DNA of 64,000 nucleotides from Aliirhizobium wenxiniae (GTDB taxonomy: Bacteria; Pseudomonadota; Alphaproteobacteria; Rhizobiales; Rhizobiaceae). Where the stretch lies: assembly GCF_019511445.1 (NCBI RefSeq), contig NZ_JAEUAN010000013.1:1-64000 (forward strand), given 5' to 3'. A model generated the notes under the pieces. That model saw only the letters and a list, made by a program, of their open reading frames with translations, made no database searches and was not told where the DNA came from. How positions within the stretch are numbered: the first letter of the stretch is position 1; each line of letters starts with the position of its first letter. The position numbers were made by a program, and so were the translations under genes. Shown here piece by piece: positions 1 through 10,455 of the stretch.

Positions 1-527
1 TGCGCCGTTTCCATCGTTCTCATTCAAAACGTGACCGTCATTTGTCTTCTAAACAGATCAAACCGAAGCTCGATCCGCGAAAACCCGCCGACCACGTTTC
101 TCTTTCTTCTCATATTCAATTGTCAAATAACCGACACTCCCAAGCCAAAAAGCCCGAAAACGTCACAAAACCAAGAGACCTAACCGGAGCCCGGTCCCAA
201 TCAGCATCTGCCAATCTGTCGTGGTTTTCTTCAGAACGAAGGACATCGTCGCTAGCAGCGCCGCCGCCCTCGTCAGTGAGCGGGTTATAGATCCACACCC
301 ACGAAAACGTCAATGGCCGATTTTCATAAATCTGCAAAAAACTTACATGATATTGATTTTAAAGAACAATGTTCGTTCTGCCGTTGAGAGGCGATAATTT
401 CCGCCATTTGGCAAAACCTGGTCCATACACCTGTCTATGCGAATGCAGCCGAAACCTTTGCGTGAGAGGAACTCGTTTTCAGCCTTCTCTGAGACGCGCT
501 GAACTCGCGCGAGTAACAACAAAGCGA
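1..527. other. Intergenic region without a recognisable gene
   Basis: I see no credible coding sequence here. Short open frames exist on both strands, but they lack ribosome binding sites and their products match no family I know. The segment around 95-120 is pyrimidine-rich and 330-365 is A/T-rich, just upstream of the tRNA region. It may carry untranslated RNA or promoter sequence of a gene outside the window, but nothing specific is visible. Confidence 0.5.
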
Positions 528-603
528 TGGCTGGAATGGCAGGGCTCGAACCTGCGACCGGGCGATTAACAGTCGCCTGCTCTACCAACTGAGCTACATT
601 CCA
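528..603 (-). tRNA. tRNA-Asn (anticodon GTT)
   Basis: Read on the minus strand, the sequence folds as a full cloverleaf. The 7-bp acceptor stem is TGGAATG paired with CATTCCA, the D-arm contains AGCTCAGTTGG, the anticodon loop is CTGTTAA with anticodon GTT, and the T-arm loop is TTCGAGC. The discriminator is G and CCA is encoded (528-530). Length is 76 nt. It lies beside a stretch of decayed genes, which is common where tRNA genes have served as integration targets, but I found no duplicated 3' end that would mark an attachment site. Confidence 0.95.
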
Positions 604-931
604 ATGCACATTCCTGACGCAAATTGCTATTGCCTCAGTGTTGGGACGCGCTGTCTACATGCACGTCGTTTGACAATCAAGCGTCGATTTTCCCACTCGG
701 CATGTGGGTTCGACCATATGGGCGGAGTTAGAGGTAAGATCAGCATTCTGACAGAGGCAAACCAGCATTAAGCTTCGCGACGAAGCGATCGCTCTTAATT
801 GCGCAGGTCGCCGATGAACAATGCGGCGGAAGGTCGATATGGGATACCGCCCCCCCCTATCGCAGCCTGCAGCCCGCCATCCAGCCTGCCCCCCTAGCTC
901 CATCCATTCTAGAGGGCCCATCTGTTGCCGC
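604..931. other. Intergenic region between tRNA-Asn and sensor remnant
   Basis: No gene is supported here. A G/C-homopolymer-rich patch lies at 848-900. The region looks like decayed sequence continuing from the adjacent pseudogenes. Confidence 0.4.
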
Positions 932-1760
932 TTAGATGGCGATGCGGATGATCAGCTCAGGGTCGTAGGTTCGATTTCTACCATCGGGCGTCATACACCA
1001 GATCAGCGTCGACACCGCGTCGATCATCTGCTGAAATTGGCGCTCACTGCGTCTGAGCGCCTCCTGCGAACGCATCTCGTCATCGATATCGATATCGATA
1101 TCGATGGAAATCGCATACCACTGAACGATCTGACCTCTTTGATCTCGGCGCGGCTCCCCGCGACCATCGCCCCATCGGCATGAGCCATCTGCGCGCTTCA
1201 TTATATATTTCATCGCGAAGGCGTCCCCCGTCGCAAAGGAATGGCGCGCCGTTGCGAGCAGCGCTGCAGCATCCCCGACAAAATGACTGTCGCCGGAAAT
1301 GGTAAGCGCAGCCGTAATCAAGGCGAGCAGCGTCAAAGCCACGGCAACACCTTTGAATTCGAAGCGCACGGCAGCCCGCAGGAGCGGCGGCATGATCACG
1401 TAAGCGGAGGCCAAATAATTCGTGCTGAGAGAAAGCGCTGCGAGGCCAAGGAAAATGAGAGCGAGCAAGGTAGCCTCGGCCCATTTCTGAGCCGGAAGGG
1501 TTGTCCTGCGGTGCCATTGCTGGATCACGACCAGCGCAAGGGGGCCTACCAGAAGGACACCCGTAACATCACCGATCCAGAATAGCGGCCAGACGCTAGT
1601 GAACGTCTGCGATTTCACACCGAACCATGCAAGCGCAGTTTTGCCGACCGTTGCGCTGACGAGAAGTGCGATACCTGCTCCAAGCCCAATGAAAGCCAGC
1701 ACTTCCGATAGCGTTTCAAGCCGAGGGGGCGGCCGCATGCAGACTAAGGAGGCATCAGGC
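932..1760 (-). pseudogene. Remnant of a MASE1-PAS membrane sensor protein
   Basis: The minus-strand frame encodes a run of hydrophobic helices typical of the C-terminal half of a MASE1 sensory domain, roughly 1740 down to 1290. It passes directly into a PAS-type segment (MKRADG...CRW, IVQWYAISID) and a second PAS start (SERQFQQMIDA), then stops. The N-terminal MASE1 helices and any kinase or GGDEF output domain are missing, and the frame upstream of about 1760 does not look like this family. An internal deletion appears to have joined MASE1 to PAS. The linker carries extra Asp-Ile pairs from a GATATC repeat. I read it as a decayed gene; a short expressed protein is less likely. Confidence 0.6.
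1081..1105. repeat. GATATC hexanucleotide microsatellite (four ATCGAT units)
   Basis: Four consecutive ATCGAT units at 1082-1105 encode alternating Ile-Asp in the sensor remnant. Related PAS linkers usually carry one or two Ile-Asp pairs at this position, so this looks like an in-frame expansion, probably by replication slippage. Confidence 0.8.
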
Positions 1761-1964
1761 CCCGCATATTCGATATGACACATGTTCGTACGGTTTGGCA
1801 GATCGATCCAATGCATGTGACTCACGCCTAGAAAGCGTGCCCTCGACGCGGCGGCTCGAAACACAAAGGTGCCCCGAGCGCCATACTGTTTTGCCGCCGA
1901 TTGGCCCCCACGGATCGTATGCGTCGTCCGCCCCGAAGCGCCGCCGCCCCCCGGTAACGAACCC

Positions 1965-2170
1965 GGATAGCGCGAGCGCTCCGTCATCCTTCAGGACCAG
2001 AAGCGTCAATGGACGCTCCAAATGTCCAATAGCCTCAAGCTGCCGGATCATGTCGACGGTGTCGATATCTGGCGCAGCCAACACGACATTCTCCAGCCCA
2101 CTAACCGTCTTGCGGCTTTCTTTCTGCTCATCTCGGCCTGGGTTTCCATTGCAAGCCATCCTCCCGTGCA
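1965..2170 (-). pseudogene. Fragment of a DUF900-type alpha/beta hydrolase
   Basis: The minus-strand translation contains ENVVLAAPDIDTVDMIRQ followed by RPLTLLVLKDDGALALS. This matches the conserved block of DUF900 alpha/beta-hydrolase-like proteins, where an 'NVVLAAPDID' strand and a 'T(L/F)(F/Y)VSKDD.AL' strand occur in the same order. The nucleophile serine region and the ends of the domain are absent, so only about 60 codons survive. It lies in line with the sensor remnant and shares its orientation. No intact start or ribosome binding site is present. Confidence 0.45.
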
Positions 2171-2359
2171 ATGTGCAAGCAGTGCGACCCTGCCTTGTCG
2201 ATGTCCATGAAACCGGCAGCAGGCCACTATATAGGCCTTGATGGGGACTGAACCGCTGACGCGTAGTTTTCAACCAACAGTCCTAGCGATTTACAATCTA
2301 GCGGATAGCCAACCAGATTATGTCATTGTAGTTCATTTTTCCATTGTACCATGGAGCTA

Positions 2360-3238
2360 TCAATAGTTGACACGGGCACGTTCCAAAGAACGCCAATATT
2401 TCGGTGCCTTGCCTGTGCATCGAGCGAAAAAGCGGGAAAAATAGGCGGCATCTTGGAAACCCAGCCGATATGATATTTCCTGAATGGAACTCATTGAAAA
2501 GATGAGTTGCCTCTTCGCTTCCTCGATAATCTTGCGCTCGATCAGTTCATGTGCGGAACATCCATGCCAGGCACGAACGAGACGATTGAGATGTGTCGGC
2601 GAAACCCCGATTCTTCCGGCATAGAACGACAGCGCCCTATGCGCGCGGAAATGCTGGTCGATCAGGTTCATCAGGGCATCCACCCGGGTGTCGCCGGACG
2701 AGCCTTCCCACGTTCGTTGATCGGAGCCGATGCGGAACAACAGGTGCAACAGCACTGAGACATAGGCTCTCAGGATTTCATTGCGCCCGCGATTTCGACC
2801 TTCAAACTCGGCGGTTATCCGATCCAGGATACGTACGGCCTCTTCCGCATCCGGCACCTGAGGTTCAGGAGCGATCCTTTGGGGATGAGCGAGCCATTGG
2901 CCAAGCAGGCTTCTCTCACCGGGTCCATGGTCGAGATGAGACGACAGGATCGTGATAACCGAGCCGACAACGGTTTTTGAAAACCGGAACCCGTGGCTGG
3001 TTCCCGGTGGAATGGTTACGACCGTTCCGGGCGTCAAACCGAGGGTCTCTTCGCTGAAAAGGACATCTCCGCTTCCGGCCGCGACATGCAGGATCTGGAA
3101 GTAATCGGTGTGCCGATGAGGCTGGATCTCCCAGTCATGCCGGCTGCTTCTGGCATATATCGTCTCATGGTGCAGCCAGAAGCCCGGATCTCCAGTGTCC
3201 GTTTCACCATAAAGGGCATAAGTGGGAACCCGTGGCAT
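2360..3238 (-). CDS. pobR: AraC-family regulator of 4-hydroxybenzoate catabolism (PobR-like)
   Basis: The 292-residue protein has an N-terminal cupin-type sensing domain (residues ~25-110, with the H-R-H-T-D-Y-F-Q motif common in PobR-type activators). The C-terminal AraC DNA-binding domain spans residues ~195-290, with two helix-turn-helices; the second ends IQEISYRLGFQDAAYFSRFF. The ATG at 3238 is chosen because GGGAGGAG precedes it at good spacing. It is divergent from pobA with a 112-bp spacer holding a TGTTC/GAACA inverted repeat, so it probably activates pobA in response to 4-hydroxybenzoate. Substrate specificity is inferred from position. Confidence 0.85.
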   Translation of the reverse strand: MPRVPTYALYGETDTGDPGFWLHHETIYARSSRHDWEIQPHRHTDYFQILHVAAGSGDVLFSEETLGLTPGTVVTIPPGTSHGFRFSKTVVGSVITILSSHLDHGPGERSLLGQWLAHPQRIAPEPQVPDAEEAVRILDRITAEFEGRNRGRNEILRAYVSVLLHLLFRIGSDQRTWEGSSGDTRVDALMNLIDQHFRAHRALSFYAGRIGVSPTHLNRLVRAWHGCSAHELIERKIIEEAKRQLIFSMSSIQEISYRLGFQDAAYFSRFFARCTGKAPKYWRSLERARVNY

Positions 3239-3256
3239 CGCGAACGCTCCTCCCGA

Positions 3257-3283
3257 TGTTCGAAAAGTACAATTAAAAGAACA
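3257..3283. promoter_or_regulatory. Candidate PobR operator
   Basis: An inverted repeat TGTTC-N17-GAACA lies in the pobR-pobA divergent spacer, just upstream of the pobR ribosome binding site. Arm length is only 5 bp, so this is a suggestion rather than a clear site. Confidence 0.25.
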
Positions 3284-3350
3284 GAGCGTCTCTTTCGCCG
3301 CAACTCCCAATCATGGAATTTGCAATTATCAATTTCGTTGGGAGGCGTGA

Positions 3351-4523
<1,173 letters not shown>

Positions 4524-4559
4524 CGTGGACGAAAGCAACGGCTAGCATTGCCGCAATTC

Positions 4560-4591
4560 AAAGGGCACGATGTTGGAGGCGTGCCCTCTTT
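4560..4591 (+). terminator. Hairpin between pobA and the transporter operon
   Basis: An 8-bp stem AGGGCACG/CGTGCCCT (4562-4569 and 4580-4587) has a 10-nt loop and is followed by CTTT. It sits after the pobA stop and just before the ribosome binding site of the solute-binding protein gene. It could be a weak intrinsic terminator or a 5' structure of the downstream transcript. Confidence 0.5.
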
Positions 4592-4608
4592 AACTGGGAG
4601 GAATGAAC

Positions 4609-5781
4609 ATGAAAAAGGCTGCAATTGCCGCATTAGCGGTCATGGCTATGTGCGGGACGGCCTCCGCCGACGTCATCAAGGTTGGCGTAGTTGGCCCCTT
4701 CTCCGGCCCCTTTGCTCTTCAGGGCAAAAACTTCAAGGCGGGAATAGACGCCTATATCGCGCTTCACGGCAATAAAATTGGCGACGATACGGTCGAGATT
4801 GTCTATCGTGATATTCCGACAGCGGACCCGGCCCAGTCCAAGGCCCTGGGCCAGGAACTGATCGTCAAGGAAAAAGTCCAATACCTTGCGGGCTTCTACT
4901 TTACTCCGGATGCAATGGCGGTGACGCCTATCCTTAAGCAGGGCAACGTGCCCATGGTCATCATGAATGCCGCGACATCTGCCATCATGAAAACCAGCCC
5001 TCTGGTGGTCAGAACTTCGTTCACGACCTGGCAGACCTCCACGCCAATCGCAAAGGTTGCTTCCGATGCCGGCGTGAAGAAGATCATTTCGGTCGTCAGC
5101 GACTATGGGCCGGGTGTCGACGCCGAAAATGCGTTCAAAAAAGCCTTCGAAGAAGCCGGCGGCCAGATTGTGGAAGCAATACGAATGCCGCTTTCCACAA
5201 ATGATTTCAGCCCGATCATGCAGCGTATCAAGGATTCGGGCGCCGAAGGTGTATTCGCCTTCCTGCCTTCCGGCCCGACCACGCTCGGCTTCGTCAAGGC
5301 ATTCAACGATAATGGGCTGAAAGCAGCCGGGACCAAGTTCTATGCCCCGGGCGACTTGACCCAGGAATCGGATCTGCCGGCGCTGGGCGATGCCGCATTG
5401 GGAATACAGACGACGTTCCATTACGCCGTTTCTCATGATTCCCCCGAAAACAAGGCTTTCGTCGAGGCTGCGACCAAGGCGATCGGCAACGAGGCGGAGC
5501 TTTCCTTTCCCTCCGTCGGCGCCTTCGATGGCATGCATGTCATCTACAAGATGATCGAGGCGACGGGCGGCGAGCAGGATGCCCAGAAGGCCGTCGATGC
5601 CGTCAAGGGACTGGCCTGGACAAGCCCTCGCGGCCCCGTCTCCATCGATCCGGAAAGCCGTCACATCACGCAGAACATCTATCTGCGGGAAGTGGCAAAG
5701 GGTTCGGATGGAAAATATGTCAACAAGGAGGTTCAGACCTTCGAGAAGCAGGGCGATCCGGGTCTGGCTGCCGCAAAGTAA
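4609..5781 (+). CDS. ABC importer periplasmic binding protein, branched-chain-amino-acid type, probable aromatic acid ligand
   Basis: This is a 390-residue Leu/Ile/Val-type (Peripla_BP_6) solute receptor. It has a clear signal peptide, MKKAAIAALAVMAMCGTASA, with cleavage after about residue 20, then the family opening VIKVGVVGPFSGPFALQGK. The ATG at 4609 is preferred over that at 4603 because GGGAGGA lies at 4596-4602. It heads a five-gene unit with two permeases and two ATPases. The unit lies between pobA and pcaF, so the ligand is more likely 4-hydroxybenzoate, protocatechuate or a related aromatic acid than an amino acid; this is inference from context. A strong hairpin follows the stop codon. 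Confidence 0.85.
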   Translation: MKKAAIAALAVMAMCGTASADVIKVGVVGPFSGPFALQGKNFKAGIDAYIALHGNKIGDDTVEIVYRDIPTADPAQSKALGQELIVKEKVQYLAGFYFTPDAMAVTPILKQGNVPMVIMNAATSAIMKTSPLVVRTSFTTWQTSTPIAKVASDAGVKKIISVVSDYGPGVDAENAFKKAFEEAGGQIVEAIRMPLSTNDFSPIMQRIKDSGAEGVFAFLPSGPTTLGFVKAFNDNGLKAAGTKFYAPGDLTQESDLPALGDAALGIQTTFHYAVSHDSPENKAFVEAATKAIGNEAELSFPSVGAFDGMHVIYKMIEATGGEQDAQKAVDAVKGLAWTSPRGPVSIDPESRHITQNIYLREVAKGSDGKYVNKEVQTFEKQGDPGLAAAK

Positions 5782-5803
5782 GCGGCCGACAGTATGACAG
5801 ATC

Positions 5804-5825
5804 GGCAGGCCAGATTTGGCCTGCC
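5804..5825 (+). terminator. Intercistronic hairpin after the binding-protein gene
   Basis: A perfect 8-bp stem GGCAGGCC/GGCCTGCC (5804-5811 and 5818-5825) with a 6-nt loop lies between the binding protein and the first permease. There is no T-run. Such structures commonly stabilise the upstream mRNA or attenuate transcription so that binding protein exceeds membrane components. Confidence 0.6.
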
Positions 5826-5845
5826 ACTCATGAACAGGATTTTTG

Positions 5846-6709
5846 ATGCAGACAGTCTTCAGCATAGCTGTCGACGCACTTGCCTATGGCATGGTGCTGT
5901 TCGTCATATCGATCGGCCTCTCGGTGACCATGGGCCTGATGCGTGTCGTAAATCTGGCCCATGGCGGCTTTGCCATGATCGGCGGTTACATCGCGTCCTA
6001 TGTCGCGCGTGATCTGGCCCTCGGATACGGACTTGCATTGATCGCGGCAGTCGTCTTCACGATCCTGATCGCCATTCCGATCGAGCGCCTTCTCTATCGC
6101 CGGATCTACGGCCAGCCGGAACTGACACAGGTGTTGATGACGATCGGGATAACCTTCTGCATCATTGGCATTGCCAACTTCGTCATGGGGCCTACGCTGA
6201 AGACCATCCCGCTTGCACCTTCACTGCAGGGCTCGGCGGATCTCGGCTTCCGCACCATCCCGGTCCATCGCCTCTTTGCGATCGCCTGCGGCCTCGCCGT
6301 GGCGCTCGGCCTTTGGTACGCGATCGAGAAGACGAATTTCGGCATCAAGCTTCGGGCATCCGTCGACAACGCCGCAATGGCTGCGGCACTGGGCGTGCGA
6401 ACGGAAATCGTCTACGCGGTGAGCTTCGCGGCGGCTGTGGGTCTTGCGGCTTTCGGCGGCGTGGTCGGATCGGAATTCTTGCCGGTGGAACCCTATTATG
6501 CGCTCCGTTACATGGTGACCTTTCTGGTCGTCGTGTCTGTCGGCGGCGCCGGCTCCATCCCGGGTGCATTGGCAGCCTGCCTTCTTCTTGGGGCGATCGA
6601 TACGACCGGCAGGTATCTCATGCCGGAATTCGGCGAATTCTTCTTCTATCTTGCCGTCATTGCGATCATCTGTGTCTTTCCGCGTGGCCTGGCGGGGCGT
6701 GCGAAATGA
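5846..6709 (+). CDS. ABC importer permease, LivH type
   Basis: This 287-residue polytopic membrane protein is of the LivH family. It opens with hydrophobic helices and contains the family signature RVVNLAHGGFAMIGGY (residues ~33-48) and a C-terminal block VSVGGAGSIPGALAACLLLG. ATG 5846 is chosen over the in-frame TTG immediately before it. Its stop overlaps the start of the next permease (ATGA at 6706-6709), showing translational coupling. Confidence 0.88.
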   Translation: MQTVFSIAVDALAYGMVLFVISIGLSVTMGLMRVVNLAHGGFAMIGGYIASYVARDLALGYGLALIAAVVFTILIAIPIERLLYRRIYGQPELTQVLMTIGITFCIIGIANFVMGPTLKTIPLAPSLQGSADLGFRTIPVHRLFAIACGLAVALGLWYAIEKTNFGIKLRASVDNAAMAAALGVRTEIVYAVSFAAAVGLAAFGGVVGSEFLPVEPYYALRYMVTFLVVVSVGGAGSIPGALAACLLLGAIDTTGRYLMPEFGEFFFYLAVIAIICVFPRGLAGRAK

Positions 6710-7740
6710 CAGAGAAAACCAACTCCACTTCGACCGCCAGCGCCGAGACGAGCAGAACCCGACTGCGGGCCGGCTTCATCAGGCGAGACCTCTACGGCGT
6801 TGCGGCGATCGTCATCGTCGCAGCAGCTGGCTACGTTCTCTTTCCCGACAACCTGGCATTGCTCACGCGTATCATCGCTATTGCCCTTCTCGTCTTGTCA
6901 CTCGATCTCGTGACGGGATATTGCGGTGTCGCGACCCTTGGCCAGGCGGCACTGTTCGGATCGGGCGCCTATGCGGCGGGCATACTCTCCGCGCATTATG
7001 GGATAAATGATCCGCTGCTCATGACACTGGGCGGGGTGTTTGCAGGCGCGGTCGCCGGACTTGTATGCGGCATCGTGATGTTGCGCGCACACGGCCTCCC
7101 GCAGCTGGTGCTTTCCATCGCCCTTGTCTACCTGTTTCATGAATTCGCCAACAAGGCGTCATCCTGGACCGGAGGAAGCGACGGACTTTCGGGCATCGTG
7201 CTCGACCCGCTCTTTGGCCTCTACGAGTTCGATCTCTTTGGCCATACGGCCTATTTCTTCGGTGTGGTTCTGCTTCTGATCGTATTCGCTTTGCTGCGCA
7301 TCGTCGTCCGCTCGCCTTTCGGCATGCTCTGCCGTGGCATCAAGGAGGATCCGGTGCGGATACGGGCACTCGGCGCCTCTCCCCATAAAGCCCTGATAAA
7401 GATCTACATCATTTCAGGTGCGGTAGCCGGAACCGGCGGCGCACTCAGCGCAATCTCAACCCAGGTCGTCGCACTCGACGCCCTGTCGTTCACACAATCA
7501 GCAGAAGCACTCGTGATGCTTGTCCTTGGCGGAACAGGTTCCCTGTTCGGCGCTCTGGTCGGAACCGTGATCTTCATGCTGTTTGAGGACTTCGTATCGG
7601 CCGCCAACCCGTTTCACTGGCTGACCATGGTTGGCGCGCTTCTCATCGCCGTCGTCCTTTTCGCCCCCAAGGGCATTTTCGGAACGGTGCAGGATCTCCT
7701 GTCTGCGAGAAGGAACAGGACCGGGGAGACGCGGCCATGA
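6706..7740 (+). CDS. ABC importer permease, LivM type
   Basis: This 344-residue integral membrane protein carries the LivM hallmark YCGVATLGQAALFGSGAYAAG (residues ~68-88) and the cytoplasmic coupling region RGIKEDPVRIRALGASPHKA (~211-230). An N-terminal cytosolic extension of about 25 residues precedes the first helix. The start overlaps the LivH stop, and its own stop overlaps the start of the first ATPase (ATGA at 7737-7740). It forms the transmembrane pore with the LivH-type protein. Confidence 0.88.
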   Translation: MTEKTNSTSTASAETSRTRLRAGFIRRDLYGVAAIVIVAAAGYVLFPDNLALLTRIIAIALLVLSLDLVTGYCGVATLGQAALFGSGAYAAGILSAHYGINDPLLMTLGGVFAGAVAGLVCGIVMLRAHGLPQLVLSIALVYLFHEFANKASSWTGGSDGLSGIVLDPLFGLYEFDLFGHTAYFFGVVLLLIVFALLRIVVRSPFGMLCRGIKEDPVRIRALGASPHKALIKIYIISGAVAGTGGALSAISTQVVALDALSFTQSAEALVMLVLGGTGSLFGALVGTVIFMLFEDFVSAANPFHWLTMVGALLIAVVLFAPKGIFGTVQDLLSARRNRTGETRP

Positions 7741-8501
7741 GTGCGGTATTTGAAGTCATCAACTTGAAAAAGGCGTTCGGCGGGCTCGTTGTCACAAACG
7801 ACGTCTCGCTCTCCATGATGGCTGGGGACCGGGTGGCGCTTATCGGCCCGAACGGAGCCGGCAAGACAACTTTCGTCAATCTCGTCACCGGCGCCCTGAA
7901 ACCGAGTTCCGGTGAGGTGCGGCTTCGAAACGAGCCGGTCACCCGGATCGGACCAACCGGCCGGGTTCAGCGTGGCCTCGTCCGCTCGTTCCAGGTGACC
8001 CGGCTTTTCCAGGACATGACACCGGCCGAACATGTGGGCCTCGCGGTTCTCCAACGGACAGGCAAATCAGCGCAACTGCATGGCAACTTTCTTACCCGTC
8101 CGGCGGTGATGGAAGAAGTCGATGACCTGCTTGAAAGACTGGGCCTTTACGCGCTCTCACATAGAAAGGTTCGCGAGATCGCCTACGGGCAGCAGCGGCT
8201 TTTGGAACTGGCCGTCGCGCTTGCATTGAAGCCCAGTGTCCTGCTGCTCGACGAACCAGCCGCAGGCGTTCCCCAAAGTGACACGGGACGGATCGAGGAA
8301 GCGCTCGCAAACCTGCCTGCCGATCTCGCCGTGTTGATGATAGAACACGACATGGACCTGGTGTTCCGATTTGCCAAACGGGTGATCGTGCTTGCCGCCG
8401 GGACCATTATATTCGACGGCCTTCCCGCCGACGTGACAAAGGATGCCCGCGTCCGCGAGGCCTATCTCGGGAGCTACGCCAATGCCGGCCTCAAAGCTTA
8501 A
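7737..8501 (+). CDS. ABC importer ATPase, LivG type
   Basis: The 254-residue nucleotide-binding subunit has Walker A GPNGAGKT (residues ~39-46) and Walker B VLLLDEPAAG (~167-176). The ABC signature reads AYGQQRLLEL rather than LSGGQ, as is normal in LivG proteins (the glycine-serine pair is replaced by Tyr-Gly). It ends inside the next gene, with a 20-bp overlap. It powers uptake together with the LivF-type subunit. Confidence 0.9.
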   Translation: MSAVFEVINLKKAFGGLVVTNDVSLSMMAGDRVALIGPNGAGKTTFVNLVTGALKPSSGEVRLRNEPVTRIGPTGRVQRGLVRSFQVTRLFQDMTPAEHVGLAVLQRTGKSAQLHGNFLTRPAVMEEVDDLLERLGLYALSHRKVREIAYGQQRLLELAVALALKPSVLLLDEPAAGVPQSDTGRIEEALANLPADLAVLMIEHDMDLVFRFAKRVIVLAAGTIIFDGLPADVTKDARVREAYLGSYANAGLKA

Positions 8502-9198
8502 AGTCGAAAACCTTTCTGCCGGCTATGGCCCGACGAGAATCCTGGAATCGATCTCGTTTTCTGTGGCCGCAGGCCAGCGGCTCGCCGTTCTTGGCCGCAA
8601 CGGAATGGGCAAGACCACGCTCTTCGCAACGCTTGCGGGCCAGACCCGCCGTTATGACGGCCGGATAACGATGGGAGACATTGATCTCAGTTCGACATCA
8701 AGTGCTACGCGTGCTCACGCTGGCCTCGGTTACGTGCCTCAGACGCGCGACATATTCCCAAGCCTTAGCGTCGAGGAAAACCTGACTGTCGGCTTGAAGA
8801 AACGGAAGAAGGACGCGATCGAGGAAGCCTATGCTTTGTTTCCCCGGCTGAAGGAGCGTCGCAGGAACCTTGGCAGCCAACTGTCCGGTGGCGAACAACA
8901 GATGCTGACCACAGCACGCACGATCCTCGGCCGCCCCAAGGTGCTGCTGCTGGATGAGCCGCTTGAAGGCCTGGCTCCCGTGATCTGCGAGGAGCTCATG
9001 GCGGTATTCTCCGAACTTGCGGCTTCCGGGGACATGACGATCCTGCTCGTCGAGCAGAGGATTCAAAGCGCTCTCGACTTTGCCGACGAGGTCATCGTGC
9101 TCGAGCGCGGCCGTGTCGCGTGGAACGGCACTCCTTCCGCGCTTTCTCAGGATCACGAGGCGGTGGAACGTTTGCTCGGCGTGGGCGGCCTGCATTAG
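8482..9198 (+). CDS. ABC importer ATPase, LivF type
   Basis: This 238-residue second ATPase has Walker A GRNGMGKTT, canonical signature LSGGEQQML and Walker B VLLLDEPLEGLAP. The ATG at 8482 gives the normal LivF N-terminus (KLKVENLSAGYG) and has CGGGAG upstream; an earlier in-frame ATG at 8443 would overlap livG more. It is the last gene of the importer operon and converges on pcaF with a 41-bp spacer. Confidence 0.9.
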   Translation: MPASKLKVENLSAGYGPTRILESISFSVAAGQRLAVLGRNGMGKTTLFATLAGQTRRYDGRITMGDIDLSSTSSATRAHAGLGYVPQTRDIFPSLSVEENLTVGLKKRKKDAIEEAYALFPRLKERRRNLGSQLSGGEQQMLTTARTILGRPKVLLLDEPLEGLAPVICEELMAVFSELAASGDMTILLVEQRIQSALDFADEVIVLERGRVAWNGTPSALSQDHEAVERLLGVGGLH

Positions 9199-9239
9199 CC
9201 GGCCACGCTGTTTTGCTATTTCCCGAGCGAAAAAAGCGG

Positions 9240-10445
9240 TCAAGGCCGCCCGAGGGCAAGCGCGATCCCCTGCCCCACGCCGATGCACATGGTTGCGAGC
9301 GCGTGGTTACCCTTGCCGGACGAAAGTTCCAGAGCGGCCGTGCCGGCAATCCTGGCGCCTGACATGCCCAACGGATGTCCAAGTGCGATAGCCCCGCCAT
9401 TCGGATTAACGCGCGGATCGTCATCGGCAATGCCGAGTTCTCGCAAGGTCGCAAGGCCTTGGGACGCAAACGCCTCGTTCAGTTCGATGACATCAAACTG
9501 ATCCTGAGTCAGGCCGAGCAAGGCCATCAGCTTTTTGGAAGCAGGCGCCGGGCCGATGCCCATGACACGCGGAGGAACACCCGCTGTCGCTCCGGCCAGA
9601 ACGCGTGCAATCGGCGTCAGCCCGTATTTTCTGACAGCTGCTTCCGAAGCGATAATCAGCGCCGCGGCACCATCGTTAACGCCGGAGGCATTGCCGGCCG
9701 TCACGGTTCCGCCCTCCTTCTTGAAGGGAGTACCAAGTTTGGCGAGCGCTTCGATCGTGGTCGCGCGAGGATGTTCGTCTTTCGAGATGACAAGCGCCTC
9801 ACCCTTGCGCTGGGGGATGGTCACCGGCGCGATTTCGCGTCCCAGCCGACCGTTTTCCTGAGCGGCAGCGGCCTTGTTCTGACTGCGCAAAGCAAACGCA
9901 TCCTGATCTTCCCGAGAGATCCGATAGTCTTCCGCAACATTTTCGCCGGTCTCGGGCATGGAATCGACACCGTAATGCTTCTTCATCAGCGGATTAACGA
10001 AGCGCCAGCCGATTGTCGTGTCGTAGATCTCGGCGTTGCGCGAAAATGCGGCATCGGCTTTGGGCATGACGAACGGTGCCCGGCTCATGCTTTCAACGCC
10101 ACCCGCGATCATCAACTCTGCCTCGCCCGATTTGATGGCGCGTGCCGCGGTGATGACGGCATCCATTCCCGAACCGCACAGACGATTGATGGTCGTGCCG
10201 GTGACGGACACAGGAAGCCCCGCAAGCAGCAGAGACATACGCGCGACATTGCGGTTGTCCTCGCCTGCCTGGTTGGCGCATCCGTAAATCACGTCACCTA
10301 CCGCCTCCCAATCGATGCCGGCATTTCGCTCGACGAGCGCCTTGAGCGGGATCGCTCCGAGGTCGTCAGCCCTCACGGAGGAAAGCGAGCCGCCGAAACG
10401 ACCAATCGGGGTGCGGATGTAGTCGCAGATAAAAGCCTCGGCCAC
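9240..10445 (-). CDS. pcaF: 3-oxoadipyl-CoA thiolase
   Basis: This enzyme catalyses the last step of the beta-ketoadipate pathway, cleaving 3-oxoadipyl-CoA with CoA to succinyl-CoA and acetyl-CoA. The 401-residue length equals that of known PcaF proteins. The acyl-accepting Cys lies in [10 protein letters not shown] (~residue 90), the His in [16 protein letters not shown] (~355) and the second Cys in CIGVGQG (~387). A GTG start at 10445 is chosen because GAGGAG lies at good distance and the protein then begins [16 protein letters not shown]. It follows pcaJ with 10 bp between. Confidence 0.95.
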   Translation of the reverse strand: MAEAFICDYIRTPIGRFGGSLSSVRADDLGAIPLKALVERNAGIDWEAVGDVIYGCANQAGEDNRNVARMSLLLAGLPVSVTGTTINRLCGSGMDAVITAARAIKSGEAELMIAGGVESMSRAPFVMPKADAAFSRNAEIYDTTIGWRFVNPLMKKHYGVDSMPETGENVAEDYRISREDQDAFALRSQNKAAAAQENGRLGREIAPVTIPQRKGEALVISKDEHPRATTIEALAKLGTPFKKEGGTVTAGNASGVNDGAAALIIASEAAVRKYGLTPIARVLAGATAGVPPRVMGIGPAPASKKLMALLGLTQDQFDVIELNEAFASQGLATLRELGIADDDPRVNPNGGAIALGHPLGMSGARIAGTAALELSSGKGNHALATMCIGVGQGIALALGRP

Positions 10446-10455
10446 TGTATTCTCC

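Noticed and set aside
908-919. TCTAGAGGGCCC string resembling a cloning-vector polylinker
   Set aside because: Only adjoining XbaI and ApaI-type sites by chance; flanking bases do not continue as vector sequence.
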